From NCBI RefSeq assembly GCF_028583425.1, contig NC_072806.1, positions 36,130,001 to 36,194,000 of the forward strand: a stretch of DNA of 64,000 bases. The letters are read 5' to 3'. Shown one piece after another: positions 23,678-34,339 of the stretch (position 1 is its first letter; each line of letters begins with the position of its first letter). A program made the translations under genes and the position numbers. Under the pieces are notes generated by a model. The model was not told where the DNA came from, ran no database searches, and was given only the letters and a program-made list of their open reading frames with translations. This stretch comes from Eublepharis macularius. Its lineage: Eukaryota; Chordata; Lepidosauria; Squamata; Eublepharidae.

Positions 23678-23719
23678 GGATATCAGGAATACCATAAATA
23701 TTTGGTAGTCCTGATATCC
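23678..23719. repeat. Short hairpin in a candidate TIR-element end
   Basis: GGATATCAGGAATACCA (23678-23694) pairs with TGGTAGTCCTGATATCC (23703-23719) with one mismatch. It follows 'GACTAGGTGTGTAAAAA' and lies in an AT-rich stretch resembling the ends of low-complexity TIR elements. The other end was not found. Confidence 0.5.
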
Positions 23720-24164
23720 AGTTCAGATTCTCTAACCAGATTCGGTTTTATTAGAGAATCTCAAATATATTATTATTCTTTATGTGGGAAACTATCCCAA
23801 GGGGGGTTGGGGGGCATTTTTCAGGCAAACTCTACCAAATTTGCAGGGAATGTTCTCCCTGTTCACTAAAGGTGCCCCACTCCAGTTTTTGAGGCCTTGA
23901 GCGAGCTGCTCTCAGCCACTCTCCATTGTGTCCCAGTCAAAGGCTTTCCAGGGCAAAGAAACCTTAAGTAAAGGGGCAACCCCTGGGCAAAAGCCAGTCC
24001 CAATGCAAGATGAATCAACAGAATCAAACTGAAACAAGGGGAACAACATCAGAGACAAGGCAGAACAGAACCAACTGGTCTAGAGTCACTAGGACAGTCT
24101 TTTCTCCCATTTTAAATCTTGGTGTATATAGTACAGAACCAAACTGAAGCAAGGGGAACCAGCA

Positions 24165-24305
24165 TTATACTGTCAGCTTTTGACGATGCATCTGACGAAG
24201 AGAGCTGTGGTTCTCAAAAGCTTATGCTACAATAAAGTTGGTTAGTGTTAAAGGTGCTATTGGACTCGTTACTATTTTGCTACTACAGACTAAAATGGCT
24301 AACTC
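24165..24305 (+). mobile_element. Monomer of the foldback retroelement family
   Basis: Carries the family consensus in order: GATGCATCTGACGAAGAG, AGCTGTGGTTCTCAAAAGC, TTATGCTACAATAAAGTTGG, TTAAAGGTGCTATTGGACTC, CTACTACAGACTAAAATGGC. It is a single arm only, without the inverted partner seen at 43.4 and 50.0 kb. Confidence 0.75.
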
Positions 24306-25486
24306 TTTTGGATTGTTAAGAACAGGGAGTCGGGATGCGTGTGGATTAGCATCCATTCTTGGCACAGGGTTAACTGGTACACCAAGATGAGATGCGTGTT
24401 TCCTTTCTCACTTAGGACTCCACTGTCCTTTCTAAAGTAAACTGCTGCCGCTTGCGGGTGCCTGGCTCTCTTTTCCAGCTGGGATGCATAGTGAAGGCTA
24501 GAGCAGAACACTCTAAAATGCTGATAAGGCTTGTTTCGTATTGGTGGAAGAGATCAGAAAGAGAAAGGCAAAGCTTTTCCAAGCGTGCTTCCAAATGGTT
24601 CACTTATCAGTATTTGAGTAGGCTTTCAGTTCCCGCCCCCCTCACCTGTGTGCCCCACTGAGAAAACCGAGTGATGGATGCTTTAGCTGCAAGACCCCCA
24701 TTTTCACCACTAACTTTGTTCATAAGGTCAGCTCCCCCTCCGTATCTTCTATCGACAGCATGCCTCAAAAAGCTATTTTTAAGAAGTGCTTACAATGTGA
24801 CACTAGAATGCCACACTCCGATGGGCACCAACTCTGCCTACTCTGTTTGGGGGAAGGACACAATGCCGGAGCCTGCCAACATTGTAAAAGCTTCACCCCG
24901 AAGCCCAGAAGCTTGAGAGCTTGAAAAATCCTTTCCAGTGGCTGGCCTGCGGCTGCGCAGTCCCAATGTGTGCCTGCACGAAGACCTAGACGAACAACAG
25001 TTACAGCAAGGCAACCTGTTTTTCTAGAACTAGCAGGAGAATCCTAGAGCAGCTCGTGCAATTCCCAAGCCAGAGACCTTCACAGAACGTTTTTGAGGGT
25101 TTCATGGTCACTGAAGTGACAGTAAGATGCAGTTAAATCAGTTCTGTTTGTGGGAGCAAAGTTTGCAGAGGCCAATATGAACTGAGAGACTTCCTAGGGT
25201 ATACTTCATATGTAATTCCACCCTCCGGTATAATCCTTATATAATCCCCTTTCTAAGAGGGAGAAGACCTGTGCAGCTGCCTCCCCCTGTAGCTGGATAA
25301 TGTACCTGAGAGTTACATTTTATTTTCTATAGCCGGTTTACCAGCTAAAACCCACAGCTAGCAAAAATGAAACTGTCTTAACCAGCCCCAAGTTTGGGTG
25401 TAAGGCTCCAGGGAGAAAGGTGCTACAAGACAATACTCTGCAGAACATGGAGATGTTGGGTGGGAGGTGGGGAGGGCTTTTATTGA

Positions 25487-25617
25487 AATAGCATAACTTG
25501 TGCACAGAAGGTCACAGGTTCAATCCCTGACATCTCCAGGGCTCTCTTGTGTTCCAAAACGCCTTTCTCTGCCTGAGATATTGCAAAGCTGTTTTCAGAG
25601 TAGGTGGTGTTGGCCAG
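25487..25617 (+). repeat. tRNA-derived SINE, truncated by a TIR element
   Basis: A B box CAGGTTCAATCCCTGACATC at ~25517 is followed by the 'gcctttctctgcctgagat' body, ending abruptly at the TIR element that begins at 25618. Confidence 0.7.
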
Positions 25618-26650
25618 TAGACGTAGGCACAAATCGAAATATGAATCAAATTTCGTGACAAAGTGGGCCAATTCATATTTCACAAAACACGTTTCGTGGG
25701 GCTGCGGTTTTCACGAAATTCATGACTTTTGGGGTCGAGTCGTGAATGATTTGTGGTGCCAGACAGGCTGGCGCCGATCCATTAATTCCCTAGGCAACAT
25801 AGGCCCAGAATGTCCGCCATTGTTGCCATTGGAAACCCCAGTCTTAGCCCACATAACTTTGATAGGCGCTCTCCCTGCCAACTGGAGAGCTTCCATTCTG
25901 CCCTATACAGCAAGGAGCAGGGGGGTTAATCCCCTAGGCAGCTGAGAAGATGGGCCTTCTGTAGCCATGGGAACACCAATGTCATCCCTCCAAACCCTGT
26001 TAGGCAGGTTTGTCTGCCAACCAGAGACCTCCTGTTCTGCTCTATGTGAGCATTTCTTATATAAGGCACAGCTCTCTGCCTCGCGCTTTTCAGTTCCAGT
26101 AGACAAAGGGAAAGGGAGGACCTTTTGCTGGGATATGGAGTGAGAGAGCGGAATTGGGAGCTTTGGGCTGAATTTGTTGCTGCTTTAAAAGAGGCTTTTC
26201 AGTCTCTTTTAAAGCAGCCTGTTTCTGAAAAGACTGAAAAGCCTCTTCCTTATTTTCTGCTCTTGGCCTTGCTGGGAAGGTCATTGGGTGAGGGTGCCTT
26301 CTTTCCTCCATCCCACCCAACCCGAGTCTCAGGGCATTGCCTAGCTCTGGGGCCTAGCTTGACTGAGGCCTACCTTTTTTTCTTTAATTTTCTTTGCTTA
26401 TATTCTTATTTAGAGCATTTGTTCCTGCTGGCTTGTTGAGTGAGGGTGGGTGGAGGAGAGCCTCCTGAAGTCTCCCTGCAATTTTGGCATCTCTGGGTAT
26501 GAAGGGGGCCATTGAAGTGCCCTGGGTTCTGACTAATCACAAAACTAATGAATCGTTTTGCAAAACGGGACAATTTTGTGAAAGTTCGTGATTCGTGGAA
26601 TGTGATGAAACACCAAACAGTCATTTTTTCCCATTTCATGCCCATCTCTA
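25618..26650. mobile_element. ~1 kb TIR DNA-transposon-like element
   Basis: Termini TAGACGTAGGCACAAATCG and (reversed) TAGAGATGGGCATGAAATG are imperfect inverted repeats. The flanks TTGGCCAG/TGGGCCAA are a weak 8-bp match, compatible with hAT. Both subterminal regions are rich in 'TTCGTG', 'CGAAAT' motifs. The interior has no transposase frame and contains the interlocked inverted repeats at 26181-26247. The right terminus recurs at 12908-12921. Confidence 0.6.
26181..26247. repeat. Two interlocked inverted repeats
   Basis: TGCTTTAAAAGAG (26181-26193) pairs with 26204-26216, and AAGAGGCTTTTCAGTCT (26189-26205) pairs with 26231-26247. The two arms overlap, so only one of the two hairpins can form at a time. 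Confidence 0.85.
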
Positions 26651-26829
26651 TGGGCCAACAGCACCACTGCAAACTCTGTGAGACTCACTCAAATAACTCA
26701 GGAGCCACACAAAAGTCCCAGTAGTGGGGGTAAAACCACCTCATATGCTCAGAGGTACACAGGTAGTTTAAAAGGTCTAATTATATATTATTGTTTGTAC
26801 ATTTTCAAAGTGATGCCCAATGGCATATG

Positions 26830-28390
26830 GTAGTCACTTGGCTCTTTTGGTCAATGGAAATTGCAAACGGGACTCTCCACAATCTACAGTAAGTTGAGCC
26901 GACATCTTTGTGCCAGTCAGGTATTGCGGCCGGAGAGTTGAAGCGACATTTACGAGCAAAGGGCGACTGTTAAACAGGATTTCCTCAAATGTGTCCCTAA
27001 TACCATCAATTAACAGCTGGCCTGAATTTCCCAACAGAATTTTAATTCTTCAGCCTTTCACAATACCATGGTTAATTAGCATTTTTGTTTCTGAATTGCC
27101 CTTTGGAAAAAGAGGAGGAAGGTGAACATGGTAGAAATGACACTCCTCCCATTCTCTCCCCCCTCCCCAAATAAAACAGTACAGAATTTCAACTTTCAGA
27201 CAAACAACTTCATTTACAAGTGTGGCTCTAATTAGCTTCTGAATTACTAAAGCTGTTTCTCCCCCCACCACACACACACACACACAGATTGGCAAAAGCC
27301 CTGAGGGGACCTGCAGAATAGAGAGAATCGCATTTCCAATTATTTTGTTGAATTGCTAATTTAGTTATTGTGCCTGGCGTAATTGTGAGGGGTATTGGGT
27401 GTGCAATTCAATTTGTTTTAAATATTTGTGGGAAGGCTGATCGGTAATGGAGCTGACCTATTTCTCGGCCTAAATTGAGAAAAGGGACTCATGCACGCGC
27501 GCACATGCACACACGCACCCAAGGGGGGGGGGCTGTAGCGACAAAGCTGCCGTTTTTGTTTCCGTTTTTATTTTGATCTCTCTTCATCCCTCTTAAGACG
27601 GTTGAAGCAACAAAAGGTTTAAATTAAAAGATGATAGCCCTTTGATCTCCCTGCTTTTGAAGGCTTTAGGGGTACCCTTCCGGGCATTTTAAAATATGTA
27701 AATATTTTAGGGTAAAGTGTTTAAATGTGCATTTGGAGAGTTCATTGTGAGTCTCCGTTCCCTTTTCACTCTTGAATATTATGTTTGTTAAAGTGATGCA
27801 TGTGCCCCCCCCCATCTTGGCTCAACGAAAGCTTGAAGCGGGGGGGGGGGTCTCTTTAACTGGAGTCTGTTTTTGTTTTGACGCTTTGATGCCATTTAAA
27901 ACCATTTCAGCTTAAATTAGGCGCAAAGTTTTGTTTTTTTTAAAGGGACCTGTTTGGGAGTAAACAGAGCCATTTATGCATACGACTTACCTAGTAGGGG
28001 GAAAACAGTTCCATTAAGTTACACCTGCAATTAAATCCAGTTGAATAACTGGGAGCTAGCGGTGCCTGTGCAGCCATTTGTAAAACAGTTTTAATGGACA
28101 AAATTGTGCCACCGCCGCAACCCCCCCCCGCCCCCACTTCCCTGAATGTTAAGGCTTTTGTTTGATCTACAGCACCACCGATGATAAAGTAGGCATGGTG
28201 CTGGCCTTTGAGTGTTTAAAGCACTTAAATTTCTGCATTTGGCCTAAAATTCTGTATAAACAAACCTCTAAATTTTGCAACTCAAAGTACACAACAATCA
28301 TGTTTTCTTCTGTATTTTATTCCCCTGGCAGTCTTAGAGGTTCAATGGGCTTTACAGAAATAATAATCACATTTGCAAGCTCGGGTTTAC
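26830..28390. other. Repeat-poor AT-rich block, candidate conserved non-coding region
   Basis: Unlike its surroundings, this stretch has no recognisable SINE, LINE or TIR signature. It is rich in homeobox-type cores (CATCAATTAACAG, TGGTTAATTAGC, GCTAATTTAGTTATTG, GCGTAATTGTG). It sits between the AATF and ACACA 3' ends. LHX1 lies just beyond AATF in human, so a distal regulatory role is conceivable but not shown. Simple runs (CA, G and C homopolymers) interrupt it. Confidence 0.3.
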
Positions 28391-28403
28391 ATTCATCATA
28401 ATG

Positions 28404-28806
28404 AGGGTTGCCAATCTTCGGGAAGGGAGGGGCTGGAGATCTCCCAGAATTACAACTGATCTACAGACTACAGAGATCAGATCCCCCGGAAAAAATGGCT
28501 GCTTTGGAGGGCAGATTGTATTATAGGTATGCACCTACTGGTTAGTTTCTATGATATTTAATATATCATGACAAATTGTTTGTTTTGTTTTAGCACTGTT
28601 TCGACTCTGTATTTGGATTTATGCTTGTATTCAGATTTCTGCCATCCATACCCTATTGTATTGTTATTGAGCGTCCCAGTCATTGATCGTATTAATCCCA
28701 TACTGTGAAATCCACTTTGAGTCTCAGTGAGAAAGGTGGACTATAAATAACATCCCTCCCCCTCCCCAAATCTCCAGGAATTCCCCACCACCACAGTTGG
28801 CAGCCC
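28404..28806. mobile_element. TIR element (GGTTGCCAA termini) split by a LINE-tail insertion
   Basis: Left part 28404-28515 begins GAGGGTTGCCAATCTTCGGG and carries GGCTGGAGATCTCCCAG and CAGATCCCCCGGAAAAAATG. The right end 28765-28806 reads AAATCTCCAGGAATTCCCC and ends AGTTGGCAGCCCC, matching the left terminus inverted. The middle (about 28520-28757) is foreign and ends with 'CACTTTGAGTCTCAGTGAG', as at 35275. Confidence 0.55.
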
Positions 28807-29180
28807 CAGTTGTAACTGATCTGGTAAAAGGGTTCTGAGATGGTCAAATAGACCTTAGATTATACCATGCCAGACTCCCCTCTCCAAAAATCAAAATCCA
28901 TGCATATAGAAGATCAAAATGTCAGGGTGATGGTGGGTCTTCTCCCTGACCTGTTTGTTTTTTATAGGTAGGTACTGATTTTTTTTAAAAAAATGGGAGA
29001 AAATATTGGGGTGGGGGGATGCTCATAAGGGGTAAAGGTGAGGACTTGAAGGCACGAGAATCTCTAGTGCCCCACTGAGTCTTCTGCAGCTGTGGACCAC
29101 CTGTGTGATATCTGGAGTCCAAGGGGTACAGCAGGGTGGAAACGTGTTACATATATATATAAAAAATAAGGGAAAGAAGC

Positions 29181-29692
29181 CAGGGCCGGATCTAGGGTTG
29201 CCGGCACCTGGGGCAACCCTAGTCCGACCTTGTGCACGCACAGAGCACGCACGAGCTCCCGGCGCGGCACGATGACGTCATTTTGGTGACATCATCACGC
29301 AGGGCGGCGGAAGCAGCAGGCGGGGCTGGGAAGCTGCCCACGCCATTCACCTCCCCACATGCGAATGGCACGGGCGGCCTCGCAGCCCCCCGCGCTGCTT
29401 TTTGCCTGCCCCACGACAGGGGGCGGCCAGCTTGCCATGCACTCCCTGTCCTGCAGGGCAGGCGAATGGCGTGGGCGGCCGCGCTGCCCTTTGCCTGCCC
29501 TGCAGGATAGGAGGTGCGCGGCAAGCTGGCCGCCCCCTGTCCTGCGGGGCAAGCGAAAGGCAGTGCGGGGGGCTGCGAGACTGCCTGCGCTGCTGCCCGC
29601 GCACTCCGGCAGCTGGTAGCTGCTCCCGGCACCCCCTCCCTGCCGGCGCCGGGGGCAGACTACCCCCCCTGCCCCCCCTCGATCCGGCCCTG
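29181..29692. mobile_element. GC-rich hAT non-autonomous element
   Basis: Termini CAGGGCCGGATC (29181) and GATCCGGCCCTG (ending 29692) are a perfect 12-bp inverted repeat. Flanking 8-mers AAAGAAGC (29173-29180) and AAAGATGC (29693-29700) match at 7 of 8 bases, the hAT hallmark. The interior is very GC-rich with internal repeats of 'CCTGTCCTGC.GGGCAGGC', which create spurious Ala/Arg/Pro-rich frames on both strands. No transposase. Confidence 0.9.
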
Positions 29693-30064
29693 AAAGATGC
29701 TATAGCTTAAAGAAAAGCCCAGGCAGATCTTCTGCTTCTTTCAAACAGGGCAAGACAGCAGTACCAGAAGAGCTCTGTGTGCACAGCAAATCTGGTACAC
29801 CCTGTACAAAATTGCTTGATTGAGCCAGTGTACTAGGGCACGAAAAGAAGATACTGCAAAGGAAGTGGCTCCATTGCCTTATACCTGCAAATGAGTTTCC
29901 CTAATAACAGGGACTCAGAACCTCGGCTCTTCTCTTCCTAAAGAGTTCCCAAAGTATTTGAGAGGTTATATCCCATGCGGCATTCTTGCAAACTGGCAGA
30001 GCTCCTGCAGCCGCAATCACAGCAACAGACTCACTGCAGAAAGAGGCGTGGATTCGGAGAGATT

Positions 30065-30070
30065 TTTATT
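30065..30070 (-). terminator. ACACA: Candidate distal ACACA poly(A) signal
   Basis: AATAAA on the - strand (TTTATT on +), followed by GT-containing sequence (AGTGAGTCTGTTGCTGTG). Confidence 0.45.
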
Positions 30071-30215
30071 GACCTCTAGGTGTCAAAGGAGAATATAAGC
30101 ATTAAGACCTTTCAAAATTTGTTTTGCCATGACCAAAACCATAAGGGGCGGGGCACAACTGATCATAGCAAACATAAAAGCCACATTACAGAACATGAGA
30201 TATTCTCTGATTGTT

Positions 30216-30221
30216 TTTATT
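30216..30221 (-). terminator. ACACA: Candidate proximal ACACA poly(A) signal
   Basis: AATAAA on the - strand, with a GT/T-rich element (GTGGCTTTTATGTTTGC) about 40 bases downstream. Confidence 0.45.
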
Positions 30222-33200
30222 AAAAGAAACTTGAGGTAAGTGAAATCACTTCAGCCCCGCGAGTTATTCCAACTATAGACCAGTCACACTGCTGTAGGTT
30301 GGCTGAACAGAATTCTCATACCCTGGTGCCCTCCACGGACTGTGCATTTTCCAAAGATGCAGTACGAACAGCATCCTTCCGTTATGCCCCTTGCAGGAAT
30401 ATTCTCCCCCCCCCACCCATGAACTTGGTGTGACCTGATGAAGGAGGAAATAGGCAAATGCAAACAACCCCCCCCCACACACACAGCTGGTGATGTGATC
30501 GGCAACCACCAACAAACTACAACCCAAAGGGCTGCCATGGTTGAAGGTTGACTCAAGGGTCAGTTTAGCTAAGCCATTTTTGCCAAACTAGGAGTTTGAG
30601 GCTGACGAACTGCTCAAATCTACCACCTCTTGCCACTGATGACCAGTAGAAAAATCAGTGGCAGCAGAAGTAGTGGCGTGCACTGAATGCTCCCACCAGT
30701 GACTCTGTTCCAGCGGCCTAAATAGGTGCATGATTTGTATGCTTAAGCTGGAAGGACAGGAACTGGCTCCTTTCTTGGGCCTGGTGGGGTGGGGAGGGGG
30801 GAAGTCATTACTTTATACAGAGCAGGACATGACCGCTGACTCTGGGCCTGAGACCTTTAATGTGCATTGCACAGCATGGGTCCAAGCATGGGTCTGAGTG
30901 GACACTCACGAAGGAGCCCCAGTCGATGAGCATGGAACCTGCATTTGCAAAGGTGTGCTGGGAGGGGCGGCTTTTAATTGCATCGGACTCCCTTAACTGC
31001 ACGCACTGAGAACTTTCCCTGGCAGAAGTGACGGGGAACTTGGTGTTCTACCCTTTCGAGGGTGTTTGACTTAACTAAATCCTACTGACTAAATGAGGGG
31101 CACAATGAAGTGCCTGGGGTCCTTGCAGCAACTGGAAGCAGGAACTAGGCAACTAGCTGGCCTGTACACAGTTTGTGCCCAAAGACAAAAGCCAAAGAGC
31201 CTCCCAAAGACGTAGGGCAAGGGCTCAAGCTCAGCCCACACTGGGCACATACCTTCCTACACCCATCAACACAAACTTCTGTACCAGCCTCAGTAGCTGA
31301 AGAAAAGGAGAGGCGCCTGTACAGTCACTGGTCCCCCTTTCTCCCCTGCACTCCCATCCCCAGAGGCAATGCAAGACAGTAAAAAGTTCAATGCTACATC
31401 CGTTTCTTTATAAGTCTAGGGTGGATTCTCAAAGCATGCCAACCCAAGCTTGGAAATACTCGTTGGCAAAGAAGGGATGGGGAAAAATGGTTCTAAAAAC
31501 TAGCGTACACATCAAATTATAGAAGGCTCCTATTCAGCCTCCCTGTGAAATCAGTGTGCCTTTGGAGGGTGGAAGTACACTTCATTAGGACAGGTCCCAT
31601 GTTTAAGGGCCTCTCTTCCAGAGCTCCCCCTTGGTCTGAAAGCAGCAGGCAGAACCCCCGCCCTCTGGGCATGGAATGCAGCATTTCCACACAGTTCTCT
31701 CTAGTCCCGCAGCCTCTTCCAACCCCAGAAAAGACTGTTTCCAGGTTTGCTGGACCCATGCGGAGCGACAGCCACGAAGTAAGAAAGGACGAGGAAACCC
31801 CTCCTCCTGCCTCTTCCACAAGTGCATCTCTGCTGAGGAAAGGGGCTCTCTTTCTTCCCCTTGCCCCTTCTCACTCCAGGCTGGAGACAAATCCAGTGGT
31901 TCTTCAGCATAGATCCCCTGAGAGCAGGAAGGAGCTTTGCAGGGAGGAAGGAAAAGGGGTGCAGCAAAGCACCCAAGCACCAAGGGTTGGCTAGGACCCG
32001 GCAGGTCAAGCGCTGCTTCCAAAACGGAGCTGGAAGTGCTGGTGGCTACCAGAGTGCATAGTGCTGGGATCTGAACGAGTTGCATTGAGACGGGGAGGTG
32101 GTGGCGGGCAGGGCTGCCTCTTGGGGGGCAGGCTGGGATTCCTCCGTCTACAGCCCTTCCCTAAAACCCCACCACACTATTGCCCTTAATGGAAAACTAA
32201 TTTTAAAATGGGGAGAGGGAAAAGGAGAGAGGAGCTGGGCTGCCGGGACAGGCACCGCTTCCCACCCATACACCTCTCAGCAGCTCAGGCTCCTTTGCAT
32301 TGCCACACCCAATGCTTTTCTTACCACCTCTGTGGAGCAAGCATTTCATTAAGAAATATCCACACAACACTTTGGAAATGCCTTTTTTATGGAACAGACA
32401 CACACCCCTCTCCCCCCCCCTAAGCAGTTTATATGGCAAAGAATCTAAAAGGAAAACTGCCTCTCCTACAAGATTCACAGAGAGGGATTTCCGCAGCAGG
32501 CTCCTCTTGATTGTTCTGGAAGTAGAGGGAGAATTTTAGGCTGGAACGTTCCTATGTACACATTTAAAGCAGAGGGAAGGGAATATCCCGTCTTGGACGG
32601 CCTTCGCTGTAGACAGTTCTAGCTATGAGGATGAGGATGGGGCCTCACCAAGGATCCCCTACCGATTCTATGGCAAAGAACCTTTGTTTTCCCCCAGGAG
32701 GTAAAAATATAACAAGGGCAGAGAGCTCTTAGGTTTTTGGCCCCCACCAAGGAGACAGGAGCAGCTTTACATTCTGCACATAAAACAAATGGCCAGCGGA
32801 GGCAGGAAGCTAAAGCCACTGGGCGAAGCGGAGGCCACGCTCCAAGGCTTCTGCCCCGGAGACCAATACTGTTGGCAAACACTGGACAGACTGCGTTGGG
32901 AGGGCAGGAATGGTTAATGAAATAAAAGTCACAACAGACAAATTGGGGGGGGGGGCAAGCGTGAGTGCTTGGGGCCCCTTAAATCAAAGGAGGAGACATG
33001 AGGGGCTTGTGAGACCTCAGGGTACCTGTGGACCCATCATCATCTCTTTCGAGTGCTGTACAAACAACAGTTAGTTGACACACGGCTGAAGTCACACTTT
33101 GTTAAATAAATAGGTACCAGAATGACGTCCATAAGTTAATTGGTTGGGAGCCCGTGTTCCCAAAGGCTTTTGGGACTGGACAGGAATCTCTCTTCAGTTC

Positions 33201-33348
33201 AAGTCTGTGATTTGTGTTGTTTTTTTAAAAAATGAAGAAAATTAAAAAGTCCTTTTCCAGCATTTCCCCAAACAAAGGGATGCAAAAGTCAGGAAGGCAA
33301 GAAGTGTTCGGTGGAGCCTGTTTCTCCATGCAGGCAGCGCGTCCCCGC

Positions 33349-33475
33349 TTACGTTGAGGCAGGAGAGTCCATTGTCGAGAGGATACGCACAATCTCAGCC
33401 CGCTGAGTCGCTGATATATGCTGAGTCATGTGGACGATGGAATCCATGGCAACCTCTGGATTGGCTTGGATTAAA
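33349..33475 (-). CDS. ACACA: ACACA last coding exon (C-terminus and stop)
   Basis: ACACA encodes acetyl-CoA carboxylase 1, the cytosolic biotin enzyme that makes malonyl-CoA from acetyl-CoA for fatty-acid synthesis. This exon encodes the last 41 residues, starting [11 protein letters not shown] and ending STMDSPAST before TAA. The acceptor on the - strand is GTTTTAG at 33476, and the first T completes an AG|T serine codon split with the exon at 34203-34339. The segment [18 protein letters not shown] matches ACC1 more closely than ACC2 (ACACB) as I recall them, although the SPAST ending is also ACC2-like. It closes the carboxyltransferase region; no catalytic residue lies here. Confidence 0.96.
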
Positions 33476-34202
33476 CTAAAACGAGATTGGGGGAGAGAAT
33501 GCAGGTCAGGCGAGTGTGCTGCCACTCCCGGGAAGGAGAGGCCTCGCACTGGACAGCAGGCAGCAAGGGGAGTGACTTGACACACCCCAGTGACTGAAAC
33601 AGAGGGGTGTGACACAGCACCACGGTTCGGCCCAGGCACAGACATGCTGGTCAAAGCAGAATGTTGACCAAAAGTGTTGTTTCTCTGAGGGTCAGTTGAC
33701 CAGGAAGAAAAACCTCTCCGAGAGCCAAGCTACAAGTGACGCCTGACACAGGTTGGACACTTGTCAGCTGCCCTCAAGTTTTGATGGGAAATGTAGGCAT
33801 CCTGGTCTTGCAGCTGTAATGGAGAGCCAAGCTGCAAAACCAGGACGCCGACATTTCCCATCAAAACTTGAGGGAAGCTGACAAGTGTCCAACCTGTGTC
33901 AGGCGTCACTTGTAGCTTGGCTCTGAGTCCCCAAGCATGAGTTTGCAGGGGGGGGGGGCGGGGAACAGCAGAGAGACAAGGAACCTGGGGAATGGCAGGG
34001 AACTAAAGGGCAGGGGGAGAAGGCCAGCTATTTGGAATAACAAGCCCAACCTTGGTCAGCAAGTTGGGGGAGGCACACACCAGTGTCAAAAGGATAATTA
34101 ATCCTATCAAGCCATCAAAAAGGGCTTCCTCCAAGCTCGTGCGCTCGGCTGCAGCGCCCCGCTTCCCCGGCCCTTTCTTAGGGGCTCCACAGGCCTCCTT
34201 AC
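33476..34202 (-). other. ACACA: ACACA last intron (727 bp)
   Basis: Bounded by GTAAGG at the donor (34202) and TTTTAG at the acceptor. It contains one palindromic TIR element (33721-33924) and G-rich sequence, and nothing else recognisable. Confidence 0.95.
33721..33924. mobile_element. Palindromic MITE in the last ACACA intron
   Basis: The first ~90 bases (AGAGCCAAGCTACAAGTGAC, CTGACACAGGTTGGACAC, CAAGTTTTGATGGGAAATGT) are repeated in reverse complement at the other end, ending GTAGCTTGGCTCT. Arms are nearly identical around a short spacer, so the transcript would fold into a long hairpin. The terminal layout resembles the elements at 37350 and 49450. The target duplication is unclear. Confidence 0.85.
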
Positions 34203-34339
34203 CTCCGTATCTGTTTCAGTATATAGTCCCGGGAGATGTACTTGATGTTTCCGTCCACCACTGAGCGGCTGCCCTCCTCCTCCGCCAGCTGCTTCTCCAG
34301 CCACTCCACCAGGTCCTTGTTGTTGTCCCACAGGTACGC
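34203..34339 (-). CDS. ACACA: ACACA penultimate coding exon
   Basis: Encodes [18 protein letters not shown] (starting at GCG 34339) through [10 protein letters not shown] plus the first two bases of the split serine codon. It is flanked by CCTGGCAG| and |GTAAGG. The 45 complete codons align without gaps to the ACC1 segment between the carboxyltransferase core and the C-terminal tail. The stretch [13 protein letters not shown] is the most divergent part, as expected for this surface region. Splice phase agrees with both neighbours, so the reading frame is intact. It belongs to the carboxyltransferase half of the enzyme, which moves the carboxyl group from biotin to acetyl-CoA. Confidence 0.97.

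Larger units (their letters stand above)
19961..30044. other. Intergenic interval between the AATF and ACACA 3' ends
   Basis: About 10 kb with no supported gene. It contains SINEs, foldback-family and TIR elements, a GC-rich hAT element and a repeat-poor AT-rich block at 26.8-28.4 kb, each listed separately. Stretches 20550-22240, 22450-23640 and 24310-25480 show nothing I can name. Confidence 0.65.
30045..33348 (-). other. ACACA: ACACA 3' UTR (inferred extent)
   Basis: Sequence downstream of the ACACA stop (TAA at 33351-33349 on the - strand). It has no recognised interspersed repeat over ~3 kb, in contrast to the flanks, which fits a retained transcribed UTR. The 3' limit is set by two AATAAA signals at 30221-30216 and 30070-30065. 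Open frames of up to 160 codons in here on both strands look accidental. Confidence 0.55.

Noticed and set aside
29219-29632. 137-codon Ala/Arg/Pro-rich frame and several overlapping frames
   Set aside because: All lie inside the GC-rich hAT element and reflect its internal repeats.
31545-32085. Open frames of 149 and 160 codons on both strands
   Set aside because: They lie in the inferred ACACA 3' UTR, overlap each other on opposite strands and resemble nothing known.
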